Shown: positions 1 through 8,883 of the stretch, one piece after another
Layout of the letters: each line of letters begins with the position of its first letter
Numbering within the stretch: position 1 is the first letter of the stretch
NCBI RefSeq assembly: GCF_014205255.1
Contig: NZ_JACHNE010000001.1
Coordinates: forward strand, 1 to 64,000
DNA: 64,000 nucleotides
From: Streptomyces caelestis
Lineage (GTDB): Bacteria; Actinomycetota; Actinomycetes; Streptomycetales; Streptomycetaceae
Direction: 5' to 3'
Program-made: the position numbers and the translations under genes
Notes under the pieces: generated by a model
What the model was told of the DNA's origin: nothing
Database searches by the model: none
The model's input: only the letters and a program-made list of their open reading frames with translations

Positions 1-243
1 GCCGCGTTCCAACGGGCGCGGCGCCGGGTGTCGGCGGCACTGGGGGGAGGCCGGCGGTCTGTGCACGGCGCGGACGGTGGAGCTGTCTGACGGGGACGTC
101 ATCCTCTGCACGCGTGAGCCCGGCACTACGAGCCGGACAACAAGCCGTTGTGGAAGGACGGAAGGCCCGGCGGCTGGCATGTCGCCAATGCGTCGATCTG
201 GGGCGACTCAGCCGCTCACTCACACCTGCACGTAGCTGTCTAA
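1..243 (+). pseudogene. 3' end of an unrecognised gene, frameshifted
   Basis: The window opens inside a coding stretch. One frame reads up to about position 123, with a segment like VELSDGDVILCTREPG. The next frame continues from 124 with HYEPDNKPLWKDGRPGGW and ends at a TAA at 241-243. Both halves have high third-position GC and together make a sensible soluble protein tail, so a one-base loss near 124 is the simplest reading. The family is not recognised. It ends 37 bases before the helicase relic and reads in the same direction, so the two may once have been neighbours in one operon. Confidence 0.45.
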
Positions 244-280
244 ATAACTGCCAGAATAAGGCGCCAAGGGGAGCAGGGAA

Positions 281-2952
281 ATGTCTGCAATCCAACTCAA
301 GGAACACCAGGTTGACCAAAGGTCGGCTCTCCGTAAATGGGTTGGATTTCCTGCAAGATCATCTGTGCCCCCGGAGGGGGCTCGGGGCACGATCGTGTCA
401 GCGACCGGTTCAGGCAAGACGATCACGGCGGCCGCATGCGCTCTGGAGTGCTTCCGGGACGACCGGATCCTCGTGACCGTGCCGACCCTGGACCTGCTCG
501 TGCAGACCGCCCACGCGTGGCGCCTGATGGGTCACCAAGCCCCGATGGTCGCGGTGTGCTCGCTGGAGAACGACCCGGTCCTCAACGAGCTCGGGGTGCG
601 CACTACCACCAACCCGATCCAGCTCGCTCTGTGGGCCGGGTCCGGCCGGTGGTCGTGTTCGCCACGTATGCCTCTCTCGTGGACCGCGAGGACCCGGAGG
701 GCCCGACGGGCCAGCGGAAGGTTCGCGGGCCGCTGGAGGCCGCTCTGGGCGGGCGGGGAACGCCTCTACGGACAGCAGATGGCAGGCTTCGACCTCGCCA
801 TCGTGGATGAGGCCCACGGAACCGCCGGTGATCTTGGTCGACCGTGGGCCGCGATCCACGACAACCAGCGGATCCCCGCCGACTTCCGGCTCTACCTCAC
901 CGCGACCCCGCGCATCCTGGCCTCGCCCCGCCCGCAGAAGGGCGCGGAGGGCCAGGAAGCGGAGATCGCGACCATGGCTGACGACCCGGAGGGCACCTAC
1001 GGCGCGTGGCTCGCGGAGCTCGGACTCTCGGAGGCGATCGAGCGCGAGATCCTCGCCGGGTTCGAGATCGACGTGCTGGAGATCCGCGACCCCTCCCCCG
1101 TGCTGGGGGAGTCGGAGGAGGTGAGGCGCGGCCGGCGCCTGGCGCTCCTGCAGACCGCGCTCCTGGAACACGCGGCCGCGTACAACCTCCGCACGGTCAT
1201 GACGTTCCACCAGAAGGTGGAGGAGGCCGCCGCGTTCGCGGAGAAGCTGCCCGAGACGGCAGCGGAGCTGTACGTCAACGACGCCTCCGACGACGACCTG
1301 GCCGCTGCGGACAAGCTGCCGAAGTCCTCGATCGACGCGGAGTTCTACGAGCTGGAGGCCGGCCGCCACGTACCCCCGGACCGGGTGTGGTCGGCATGGC
1401 TGTGCGGCGACCACCTCGTGGCCGAGCGGCGCGAGGCGCTGCGCCAGTTCGCCAACGGCATCGACGCGGCCGGCCGACGGATCCATCGCGCCTTCCTCGC
1501 CAGCGTTCGCGTGCTCGGGGAAGGCGTCGACATCACAGGCGAGAGGGGAGTCGACTCGATCTGCTTCGCCGACACCCGCGGCTCCCAGGTGGAGATCGTC
1601 CAGAACATCGGCCGGGCGCTCCGGCTCAACAAGGACGGCTCCACCAAGGTCGCGCGGATCATCGTGCCGGTGTTCCTGGAGCCGAGGGAGGACCCGACCG
1701 ACATGGTCGCCTCCGCGAGCTTCAAGCCGCTCGTGGCCGTGCTCCAGGGCCTGCGCTCGCATGATGAGCGCCTGGTCGAGCAGCTCGCCTCCCGTGCGCT
1801 CACCAGCGGCAAGCGCAAGGTGCACGTCCGGCGCGACGAAGAGGGGGCGGATCGTCGGGGCCGGCGGCGAAGGTGACGGCGAGGACCAGGAGCAGGACGA
1901 CACGCAGGCCGCCGCCGAAGCGGCCCTGCTGCACTTCTCCAGCCCGCGCGACGCGGCGACCATCGCTGCGTTCCTGCGCACCCGGGTCTACCGGCCCGAG
2001 TCCCTGGCGTGGCTGGAGGGCTACCAGGCCCTGCTCCGGTGGCGATCGGACAACGAGATCACCGGCCTCTACGCCGTCCCGTACGACGTTGAGGCCGAAG
2101 TGGGCGTGACGAAGTCGTTTCCGCTGGGGCGGTGGGTGCACCAGCAGCGCAGGACGCTGCGCGCCGGCGAACTCGACCCCCACCGCAAGGAACTGCTGGA
2201 CGCCCCGGAGGCCGGGATGGTCTGGGAGCCGGGAGAGGAGGCGTGGGAGAACAAGCTCGCCGCGCTGCGCTCGTACCGGAGGGCCACCGGGCACCTCGCG
2301 CCGCGTCAGGACTCGGTCTGGGCGAAGGTGAGGCGATGGTGCCCATCGGGCAGCACATGGCCAACTCCGGCGGAAGGGAGCGAAGAACGGACTGGGCAAG
2401 GACCCGAAGCGGGCCGCCGTACGCGCAGCACAGCTCACTGCGATCGACCCGGACTGGGACTGCCCGTGGCCGCTGGACTGGCAGCGGCACTACCGCGTCC
2501 TCGCGGACCTGGTCGAGGCCGACGGCAGCCTGCCCGAGATCCAGCCCGGCGTGCTCATGGACGGCGACGACATCGGCAAGTGGCTCCAGCAGCAGAAGAA
2601 TCCGGGCACCTGGGCGCGGCTCCTGCCCGAACAGCAGGAGCGGCTGTCCACGCTGGGCATCAAGCCGCTGGAGGAGCCGTCTCCCGCCCCGGCCGCCAAG
2701 GGTGCGACGAAGGGCACGAGCAAGGCACAGCAGGCCTTCCAGCGCGGCCTGACGGCCCTCGCACAGTGGGTGGAGCGGGAAGGTCATCGGCCCGTGCCGA
2801 GGGGCCACAGTGAACAGATCGCGGTCGGCGGCGAGGCCGAGCCGGTGGTCATCAAGTTGGGCGTATGGGTATCGAACACCCGCGCGAGGCGGGACAAGCT
2901 CACCCAGGAACAGCTGGACGCACTGCGGAAGCTGGGCATGGACTGGGCGTGA
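281..2952 (+). pseudogene. DEAH-box helicase with helicase-associated domains, frameshifted
   Basis: This is a superfamily 2 helicase of the type common on Streptomyces mobile DNA. Motif I (ATGSGKT), the DEAH box (IVDEAHG), motif III (TATPR) and a motif VI-like QNIGRALR are all visible, followed by helicase-associated repeats rich in W and R, ending in LRKLGMDWA. The reading frame changes near 640, near 757, in the G run at 1843-1847, near 2328 and near 2370, so no single frame spans the gene. The start at 281 has a good ribosome binding site (AGGGGAGCAGGG). A related relic lies at 8884-9771. It is almost certainly non-functional unless the frameshifts are assembly errors. Confidence 0.85.
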
Positions 2953-3090
2953 CGGTGCCGACTGTGGAGGCAGGACCGGAGGTAGGCGTGCTGTTGGCCC
3001 AGGACGCTTGAGCAATGGGGGTTTGCCGTGGTGTGCCGGATCCGTTCCGCCGGCAACTTCTGGCGGGGGATACGCCGTATGCCTGGCTGG

Positions 3091-3849
3091 TTACCGTTCG
3101 GCTTGCAGCCCCGGGAACAGGGTGCGAGTGCGGTGGGGGTCGGGAGCAATGAAGACCCCGTCGGCCGTGACGAGGTTCGCGTCAGGGTCTGTCTGGGTGG
3201 TGATCGACCCGCTCACGAAGATCTTGCGGTCGTCCGTGCCGGTGACGCGGGCGAGGATCCGCAGAGGTGTTTCCAGTGGGACCGGGCGGTGGTAGCGCAT
3301 CTGAAGGGAGACGGTCAGGCCGGGCGTTCCCGCTGCTGCGCAGGCGCGGCCCATGAGTTCGTCCAGGAGCATGGCGCTCATGCCGCCGTGGCCGTAGCCG
3401 GGCGGCCCTTCGTGGGCGATGCCGGGCGTGCAGTGACCCACCAGGCCGTCGGCGGTGGGTGTTACCTGTACGGGCGGGGCCAGCGGGCTTCCGGCCCCGG
3501 TCACTGGGCTGTAGATACGTGTCCCTGTGGGGAACTCGTCCACCTCGGGGATCTCCGCCCGCGACCGCTGTCGGCCCGTCAGCTGGCTGGTGACGGCGCG
3601 GACGCCGTCCGCCACACGGTGGAGGGTGTCCGGGGAGGCGGCGGTGCGGACGGTGGCTTCCACCAGGGCGCGCAGTTCGTGACCGAGGTGGGTGATGGCC
3701 GCCTTCTGGTCTTCCAGTTCCTCTTCCCCGGCTGTCGCTCGCGTGGGGTCGGTGGCAGTGCCAGTGGGCGGCGGGTCGGTGAGGGAAGTGTGCATCGGGT
3801 TTCTCGGTGGGGTGGGCTGGTGGGGTGCGGGCCGGGTGCGGTCAGTCAT
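3091..3849 (-). CDS. PaaI-type hotdog-fold thioesterase
   Basis: The C-terminal half carries the hotdog-fold acyl-CoA thioesterase signature (GYGHGGMSAMLLDELMG near residue 150, then a long strand ending RYHRPVPLETPL). The first 90 residues are low in structure with a short helical stretch. The chosen start (3849) gives ATGACTGA, in which the start overlaps the stop of the upstream dehydrogenase; this implies translational coupling. An ATG at 3795 (MHTSL) is an alternative. It is the last gene of a tautomerase-dehydrogenase-thioesterase operon. The substrate is unknown; a CoA-linked aromatic or acyl product is plausible from family knowledge. Confidence 0.75.
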   Translation of the reverse strand: MTDRTRPAPHQPTPPRNPMHTSLTDPPPTGTATDPTRATAGEEELEDQKAAITHLGHELRALVEATVRTAASPDTLHRVADGVRAVTSQLTGRQRSRAEIPEVDEFPTGTRIYSPVTGAGSPLAPPVQVTPTADGLVGHCTPGIAHEGPPGYGHGGMSAMLLDELMGRACAAAGTPGLTVSLQMRYHRPVPLETPLRILARVTGTDDRKIFVSGSITTQTDPDANLVTADGVFIAPDPHRTRTLFPGLQAER

Positions 3850-4852
3850 CGGCCCGGACGAAGACCGGCTTGAGGTGCTTCTCCGGCAGCGCGGTCGGCA
3901 GGTCCTCCCAGTCGATGACGCGGGAGACGACTTTCTCGGGGGCGACCTTGCCGGAGGCGGCGAGTGCGAGGGCGTCGGGGATGTGGGCACGGACGTTGTC
4001 GCGGGCGATGCGCAGGGTGACGCCGTTGAGGTACATGTCGAGCAGTGGCAGTTCACCGGGACGGAAATGGTTGCCCGCCGACTCGCACATCCCTTCCGGA
4101 GTCAGGGATTTGACGGCGAGGGCGAGCTGGTCGACGCGGCCGGTGGCCTCGACGGCGATGTCGTAGCCCTGGGGGATCGGGTCCAGGGTCTCGGCGGTGG
4201 CGGCCCCGAACGCGCGGGCCAGGGTGCGGTGTTCGGGGTCGGGGTCGACGTAGAGCACGTCGGAGGCGCCAAGGGCGCGGGCGATGTCGCACACGTACAG
4301 GCCGATACTGCCGCGGGCGACGACCAGGACGCGTGCTCCGGGGCAGGCCTTGAGGTGCGGGGCGACCAGGCGCCAGGCCAGGGACCAGTTGTCACTCGCG
4401 GAGGCCATGGCGACCGGGTCGAGGCCGGCCGGTAGCGGGACGAGCATGGCGTCGGCGTAGGGCACGCGGACCAGGTCGGAGAAGAGCCCGCCCCAAGTGC
4501 CGCCGATCGGTGCGCCGTACATCGCCATGTAGGGGACGGCGGTGCAGTGCGCGGTCAGCCCGGCCCGGCATCGCTCGCAGGTGCCGCAGTTGATGGACCA
4601 GGGGACGACGACCAGGTCGCCGGTGGCGACGGTGGTCACGGCGTCGCCGGTCTCGACGACCCGGGCGACGCACTCGTGGCCGAGGGCGAACGGTGGGTCG
4701 ATGAAGCCGTGACCGGCCAGGATGGAGGAGTCGACGTCGCAGGAGGTGGCGGCCACCGGTGCGACGATCGCCTGTCCATCGGACTGGAGTCGAGGGTCGG
4801 GTGCCTCGCGCCACTCGACGGTGCGCCGGGCGACGTAGGTCAGTTCACGCAT
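3842..4852 (-). CDS. Zinc-dependent alcohol dehydrogenase (MDR family)
   Basis: A medium-chain dehydrogenase of 336 residues. Catalytic zinc ligands are suggested by Cys38 and the GHE motif (residues 58-60). A structural zinc lobe has four cysteines at about 89, 92, 95 and 103 (NCGTCERCRAGLTAHC). The nucleotide-binding region follows at about residue 175, with an aspartate (YVDPDPE) near the end of the second strand. It resembles the glucose/threonine dehydrogenase-like branch, but the substrate cannot be read from sequence. The start overlaps the end of the tautomerase gene by 8 bases and the stop overlaps the thioesterase start, so the three genes form a tight operon. Confidence 0.85.
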   Translation of the reverse strand: MRELTYVARRTVEWREAPDPRLQSDGQAIVAPVAATSCDVDSSILAGHGFIDPPFALGHECVARVVETGDAVTTVATGDLVVVPWSINCGTCERCRAGLTAHCTAVPYMAMYGAPIGGTWGGLFSDLVRVPYADAMLVPLPAGLDPVAMASASDNWSLAWRLVAPHLKACPGARVLVVARGSIGLYVCDIARALGASDVLYVDPDPEHRTLARAFGAATAETLDPIPQGYDIAVEATGRVDQLALAVKSLTPEGMCESAGNHFRPGELPLLDMYLNGVTLRIARDNVRAHIPDALALAASGKVAPEKVVSRVIDWEDLPTALPEKHLKPVFVRADD

Positions 4853-5276
4853 CGGTGCGCTGCCCCTTCGCCAGTGCCACCAGGTCGGCGTAGCGGATGA
4901 CGGAGCCGCCCGCACCCCAGGTGCCGTCGGGCTGCTCGCGCACAAGCACCCACACCCGCGGGGCGTCGTCCCGGCCGAGGCCGGCCGCGGCCAGGACGGT
5001 CTTCGTCGCCTCCTCGACCAGGCCCGCCTTGCGGCGCTCGGACAGGGCTCCCTGTGGGACGGTGACCTCCACCAAAAAGCGCGGCGCGTCGTCCTCGGCG
5101 GTGGTCTGGGCGCCTTCCGGCAGTTCGGTGAGGTAGCTCCATGCCTGGGCGCGGAAGAACGCCGTGTCGGGTGCGCCCTCCCAGCGCAGCAGCACCGCCG
5201 CGAGGTCACGCTGGATGCTCTGGCGGCCTTGTGCGGTCAGGGCGGCGGCCGGGGCGGTGAGCCGGATCATCGGCAT
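4845..5276 (-). CDS. Tautomerase-family protein (first copy)
   Basis: A 143-residue protein beginning MPMIRL, so the mature N-terminus would be the catalytic proline of the 4-oxalocrotonate tautomerase/MIF superfamily. Length fits the two-domain tautomerases rather than the 62-residue 4-OT type. It heads the operon with the zinc dehydrogenase and thioesterase, and its promoter region (5277-5401) contains two TetR-type operators shared with the divergent regulator. A second tautomerase gene at 6042 lies under a matching pair of operators. The reaction is likely keto-enol isomerisation of an unknown substrate. Confidence 0.8.
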   Translation of the reverse strand: MPMIRLTAPAAALTAQGRQSIQRDLAAVLLRWEGAPDTAFFRAQAWSYLTELPEGAQTTAEDDAPRFLVEVTVPQGALSERRKAGLVEEATKTVLAAAGLGRDDAPRVWVLVREQPDGTWGAGGSVIRYADLVALAKGQRTDA

Positions 5277-5328
5277 GGCATACCTCGCTTTGTTTCGTTC
5301 GTCTTCTTGTCGTTCGACGACACAGGTA

Positions 5329-5379
5329 TATGACGGTCGTTATAAGTGCCGGTCACGCTAGACTATGACGGCTGTTATA
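5329..5379. promoter_or_regulatory. Paired TetR operators in divergent promoter
   Basis: Two copies of one imperfect palindrome lie between the divergent tautomerase and TetR genes: TATGACGGTCGTTATA at 5329-5344 and TATGACGGCTGTTATA at 5364-5379, with start-to-start spacing 35 bases. The same element recurs twice at 6529-6577. Position, symmetry and proximity to a tetR gene indicate operators for that regulator, including autoregulation. Confidence 0.8.
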
Positions 5380-5401
5380 TCCAGTGGGGTCAGAAGGGAT
5401 C

Positions 5402-5992
5402 ATGTACGTGACCAAGCCCAGCCCGGCGGCGCGCGAGCGGATCGTGGCCGGTGCGGCCGACATGATCAGCCGGCGCGGTCTGAACGCGACGAGCATCCGC
5501 GAGATGGCCAAGCACGCCAGGGCGCCGCTCGGCTCGACGTACCACTACTTCCCCGAAGGCAAACAGCAGTTGGCCACCGAGGCCGTCCGCTACACGGGCG
5601 AGTGGGTCGCGCGCCGTCTACGCAAGGAGCTGGAGGCGGGGCCGGCCTCCGGGCTGCGGGCGTTCCTCGGCCTGTGGCGCAAGATCGTCGTCGACAGTGA
5701 CTTCCGGGCGGGCTGCCCGGTTCTCGCCGTCTCCATCGAGGAGCCGCCCACGGACGAGACGCCGGCCGCCCTGGTAGCCGCAGCTGACGTCTTCGACGCC
5801 TGGGAAAGCCTGCTGGCCGACTCGCTGTGCGAGCACGGCGCCGAGCGTGAGCAGGCGGCCCAGCTCGCCACCCTCGTCGTCGCGGCCGTCGAGGGGACCG
5901 TGGCCATGTGCCGCGCCAAGCGCAGCACTCAGCCCCTGGATCGCACCGCGGAGCAGTTGCAGGCCCTCGTCCTCGCCGCGATCAAGGGCTGA
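5402..5992 (+). CDS. TetR/AcrR-family transcriptional regulator
   Basis: A 196-residue TetR protein. The N-terminal helix-turn-helix spans about residues 10-55 (ADMISRRGLNATSIREMAKH, then LGSTYHYFPEGKQQL), followed by the helical ligand-binding domain. ATG 5402 is chosen because GAAGGGA lies just upstream; a GTG at 5384 is also in frame but has no such site. It is divergent from the tautomerase operon across a 125-base region with two operators. Two further operators precede the second tautomerase gene, so it probably represses both. The ligand may be an electrophile or aromatic handled by the neighbouring enzymes (inference). Confidence 0.9.
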   Translation: MYVTKPSPAARERIVAGAADMISRRGLNATSIREMAKHARAPLGSTYHYFPEGKQQLATEAVRYTGEWVARRLRKELEAGPASGLRAFLGLWRKIVVDSDFRAGCPVLAVSIEEPPTDETPAALVAAADVFDAWESLLADSLCEHGAEREQAAQLATLVVAAVEGTVAMCRAKRSTQPLDRTAEQLQALVLAAIKG

Positions 5993-6041
5993 CCGGGCAG
6001 GGGCAGGGCTCCGTGCATGCCTGGAACCGTCGTTGTCGACT

Positions 6042-6503
6042 TCAGGCGCCCAGCGCGGCACGGACGGCTTTGGCCCTCCCCTCCGTGAACACACCGCCCT
6101 CAAGGAGGGGGAGGACGGACAGCACGCCCCCGGACGAGCCCCAGCTGCCCTCGTCGATCACGCGGAAGTTGACCCACCACGTCGGTGACGGCTTCTCCAG
6201 TCCGCAGGACTTCGCCAGCGCGGCCAGGACGCGCTCGATGACCTGGCTTCGTACGTCCGGCTGCCAGGCGGCGTCCATGACCGCGATGTCGATCACCATC
6301 ACGTCGAGTTCCTGACCGGCGTCCGAAAGCAGCCGTCCGCCGATGGCCATCATGTCCAGCTCGCGCTCGACGAAGTGCACCTGGAACCCCACGCGGGCGG
6401 CCGGAGCGGGCTTCCCCACCTCGGGCACCAGCACCGCGTCCGTCAGCGTCTCGGCCAGCTCACGGCGCTGCTCAAGGCCGAGGTGTCCCTTGGGGGCGTT
6501 CAC
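6042..6503 (-). CDS. Tautomerase-family protein (second copy)
   Basis: A protein of about 153 residues related to the tautomerase superfamily (VNAPKGHLGLEQRRELAETL near the N-terminus, then a central VIDIAVMDAAWQPD). The start is unclear. GTG 6503 is the first conventional start, but the only strong ribosome binding site (AGGAGG, 6529-6524) sits five bases before CTG 6518, which would add TIITV, the expected first beta strand. In neither case is a proline second, so the usual catalytic Pro-1 is missing or the N-terminus has a sequence change. Two TetR-type operators overlap the promoter and the ribosome binding site. Confidence 0.7.
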   Translation of the reverse strand: MNAPKGHLGLEQRRELAETLTDAVLVPEVGKPAPAARVGFQVHFVERELDMMAIGGRLLSDAGQELDVMVIDIAVMDAAWQPDVRSQVIERVLAALAKSCGLEKPSPTWWVNFRVIDEGSWGSSGGVLSVLPLLEGGVFTEGRAKAVRAALGA

Positions 6504-6528
6504 GGTAATGATCGTCAGGACATCCTCC

Positions 6529-6577
6529 TATGACAGGCGTTATAGAGCCCGAGGCCCCGTCTATAACGACTGTCATA
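6529..6577. promoter_or_regulatory. Second pair of TetR operators
   Basis: TATGACAGGCGTTATA at 6529-6544 and TATAACGACTGTCATA at 6562-6577, the latter being the same element in reverse orientation. They match the pair at 5329-5379 and lie directly upstream of the second tautomerase gene, with the proximal copy touching its ribosome binding site. Start-to-start spacing is 33 bases, close to the 35 of the first pair, suggesting similar dimer arrangement on one DNA face. Confidence 0.8.
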
Positions 6578-6593
6578 CTCGGAGTGCGGACAC

Positions 6594-7220
6594 TCAGTCC
6601 GAGATCACGGCGGCGCGGTTGATCCACTCGCTGCCGTGTGCTGCCTGGTGCATGAAGGCAGCGACGTCCGCGCGGCTGATCGTCGGGTTGCCCTTCATCG
6701 GCAGCCGGTCGTCCGCCCTGTACGTGCCCATGGCGGGGCCGTGGGTCAGCCTGGTGGGGTAGACCACGGTCCAGTCCAGCCCGCTGGAGCGGATGCTCTC
6801 GTCCGCGATCTCCTTGTCGGCGTAGATCGACCGCAGCAGCGTGCTGTAGATCAGCTTCTGTGTGGTGCTCGACCAGTGGAAGGTGTCGCCGACACCGAAC
6901 GACGACAGCCACACCAGGCGGGAGACACCCGCTTCCCCGGCTGCGCCGATCACGGCCGCCGAGGCGCGCGTGAAGAGGCCGTCGGCGCGCATCGAATTTC
7001 CCCTGCCGAGCGCGGAGACGATCGCGTCGTGCCCGGCCGCGGCGGCGGCGAGGTCGCGGTGTGAGGTGGCGTCGCCGGTGACCGGCGTGACCCGCTTGGC
7101 CAGGTCACCCAGGGCCGCCGGGTTGCGGACGAAGGCCGTGACCGAGTCACCGGATCGCACCGCCAGGTCGATGACATGACGGCCGGTGGGACCGGTCGCG
7201 CCGAGGATCAGCAGCTTCAT
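6594..7220 (-). CDS. NmrA/atypical SDR NAD(P)H-binding protein
   Basis: A 208-residue Rossmann protein with the atypical SDR nucleotide motif GATGPTGRHV at residues 8-17 and an NmrA-like body (VSALGRGNSM, LVWLSSFGVGD, DWTVVYPTRL). The short length and missing YxxxK triad fit NAD(P)H-sensing or oxidoreductase members such as the SDR5/NmrA-like group. It follows the aldo/keto reductase gene by 26 bases on the same strand, so the two are probably co-transcribed. The exact role is unknown. Confidence 0.85.
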   Translation of the reverse strand: MKLLILGATGPTGRHVIDLAVRSGDSVTAFVRNPAALGDLAKRVTPVTGDATSHRDLAAAAAGHDAIVSALGRGNSMRADGLFTRASAAVIGAAGEAGVSRLVWLSSFGVGDTFHWSSTTQKLIYSTLLRSIYADKEIADESIRSSGLDWTVVYPTRLTHGPAMGTYRADDRLPMKGNPTISRADVAAFMHQAAHGSEWINRAAVISD

Positions 7221-7246
7221 GGCAGGGGCTTCTTTCGTGTGCGATG

Positions 7247-8089
7247 TCAGGACAGGTCGGCGAGGTCGTCGTCGGTGAGGGTGATCGCGGCGGCGGCCAT
7301 GTTGTCCTCCAGGTGCGGGAGGGATCCCGTGCCCGGGATGGCCAGGGCCATCGGGGAGGAGGCCAGCAGCCGGGCGAGGCCGATCTGGGGGACGGTGGCG
7401 CGGTGCCGGGCCGCCACCTTCGCGAGACGCTCGTCGTCGAGTTCCCGACCGCCGCCCACAGGGAAGAAGGGCACGAAAGCGATGCCGGACTCCTGGCAGG
7501 CGGCCATGACGTCCGCGTCGTCACGCTGGGCGGCGTGGTTCTGTACGGCGGCGACAGGTGCGATGGCGCGAGCCTCCGCGAGATGGCCGGTGTCGACGTT
7601 GCTGAGGCCGAGGTGCCGGATCAGGCCCTCCTCGCGCAGCGCGGCGAGCGCCTCGAAGCGTTCGGCGAGCGACTCGCCGTGCGGGGGTGTCATCGCCCCG
7701 ATGCGCAGGTAGACGAGATCGAGCCGGTCCACGCCGAGGCCGGTGAGGTTGGCTTCGACAAGGCCGCGCATGTCGGCCGGGGTGCCCTGGTGGAGGCCGT
7801 CGGGATGGATGATCGGGCCCACCTTGGTCGCGATGACCAGGTTGGACGGGTAGGGGTACAGCGCCTCGCGAATCAGGCTGTTCGCACGCACCGCACCGTC
7901 GTGGCTGACGTAGAAGTCGGCGGTGTCGATGTGGTCGGCCCCGAGTTCGACGGCGCGCCGCAGCACGGCACGGCCAGCCTCGGGGTCGCGGGCGGGGCCG
8001 CCCATACCGTCCTTGGACGGCAGACGCATGGCGCCGAATCCGAGCCTGTTGACGTCCAGGTCGCCGCCGAGGCGGAATCTGTTGCTCAT
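7247..8089 (-). CDS. Aldo/keto reductase
   Basis: A 280-residue AKR barrel protein. The NADPH-dependent tetrad is partly visible: Asp55 and Tyr60 in HIDTADFY and Lys89 in VIATKVGP. The usual catalytic histidine region reads DLVYLRIG, as in several bacterial AKR subfamilies. The C-terminal cofactor-binding segment (IPGTGSLPHLEDNMAAA) is intact. Start 8089 is the MSNRF codon, 73 bases from the divergent LuxR-type regulator, which may control it. It is the first gene of a two-gene operon with the NmrA-like gene. Confidence 0.9.
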   Translation of the reverse strand: MSNRFRLGGDLDVNRLGFGAMRLPSKDGMGGPARDPEAGRAVLRRAVELGADHIDTADFYVSHDGAVRANSLIREALYPYPSNLVIATKVGPIIHPDGLHQGTPADMRGLVEANLTGLGVDRLDLVYLRIGAMTPPHGESLAERFEALAALREEGLIRHLGLSNVDTGHLAEARAIAPVAAVQNHAAQRDDADVMAACQESGIAFVPFFPVGGGRELDDERLAKVAARHRATVPQIGLARLLASSPMALAIPGTGSLPHLEDNMAAAAITLTDDDLADLS

Positions 8090-8162
8090 GGGCTTGAGCC
8101 TGTACGGCCCGGCACCAGCCGACGAGAGCGTGGCATGTTGCTGCCACCCGCACAATGAACGC

Positions 8163-8828
8163 ATGTCACAGGTCATGATGCTTCGCGGTGATGTTGAGCT
8201 CTGGACGCGGCTCAAGCCCTTGACGGAGTCCGACGACACGGAATGGGTCAACGTCGCCCGCGACCTCGACACCTGGCCCGGCGCGCGCGAGGCCGCCCGC
8301 CTGACGATGCGCCGCAACGGGGCAGTTCCGGCCCGCAAGCTGTACAGCCCTGCCGTACTCGCCGACGAGCGCGACCGGGAAGCCCTGCGCGAGATGGCAG
8401 CACACGGCATGCAGATCCGGATCACCGCCGCCCCCTTGTCCCGGGGAGCTTTCTTCATCGACCGGCGAACCATGATCCTCACCAGCCCCATCACACCCGC
8501 ACCGGCCGCCCACGGACACCGCACCTACACCATGAGCGCCACACCGGCCCTGGTCGACGGGGCCTACGCTCTGTTCCAAGCCGCTTGGGAGAGCGCCACC
8601 GACCTCGCGGCCTTCCTCAGCGCGCAACGGCCCCGGATCGACGCCCAAGCCGCAAGGGTTCTGCGCGCCCTGACCTCCGGCGCCACCGACGAGACAGCCG
8701 CACGGGAACTCGGCATGTCGCTGCGCACCTACCGCCGCCGGGTCGCCGAACTGCTCGTCACCCTCAACGCGGGCTCCCGTTTCCAGGCCGGAGTACGCGC
8801 GGGCGAGTTGGGCCTGGTCCGCGGGTGA
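8163..8828 (+). CDS. LuxR-family HTH transcriptional regulator
   Basis: A 221-residue protein. The C-terminal 60 residues form a LuxR/NarL-type helix-turn-helix (RVLRALTSGATDETAARELG, then SLRTYRRRVAELL). The N-terminal part (residues 1-140) resembles the TrmB/phospholipase-D-like sensor domains of Streptomyces LuxR regulators rather than a receiver domain, and no phospho-acceptor motif is visible. It is divergent from the aldo/keto reductase operon with a 73-base gap, so it is the likely local regulator of that operon. Confidence 0.8.
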   Translation: MSQVMMLRGDVELWTRLKPLTESDDTEWVNVARDLDTWPGAREAARLTMRRNGAVPARKLYSPAVLADERDREALREMAAHGMQIRITAAPLSRGAFFIDRRTMILTSPITPAPAAHGHRTYTMSATPALVDGAYALFQAAWESATDLAAFLSAQRPRIDAQAARVLRALTSGATDETAARELGMSLRTYRRRVAELLVTLNAGSRFQAGVRAGELGLVRG

Positions 8829-8883
8829 TCGCCGCCATCAACCGACACGCTCAGCCACAGCCGCGGGCAGCCGCAGCCGACCA

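Noticed and set aside
410..1981. 523-residue antisense reading frame over the helicase relic
   Set aside because: Shadow of high third-position GC on the opposite strand; repetitive Arg/Gly/Pro content and no domain. The sense strand carries the helicase motifs.
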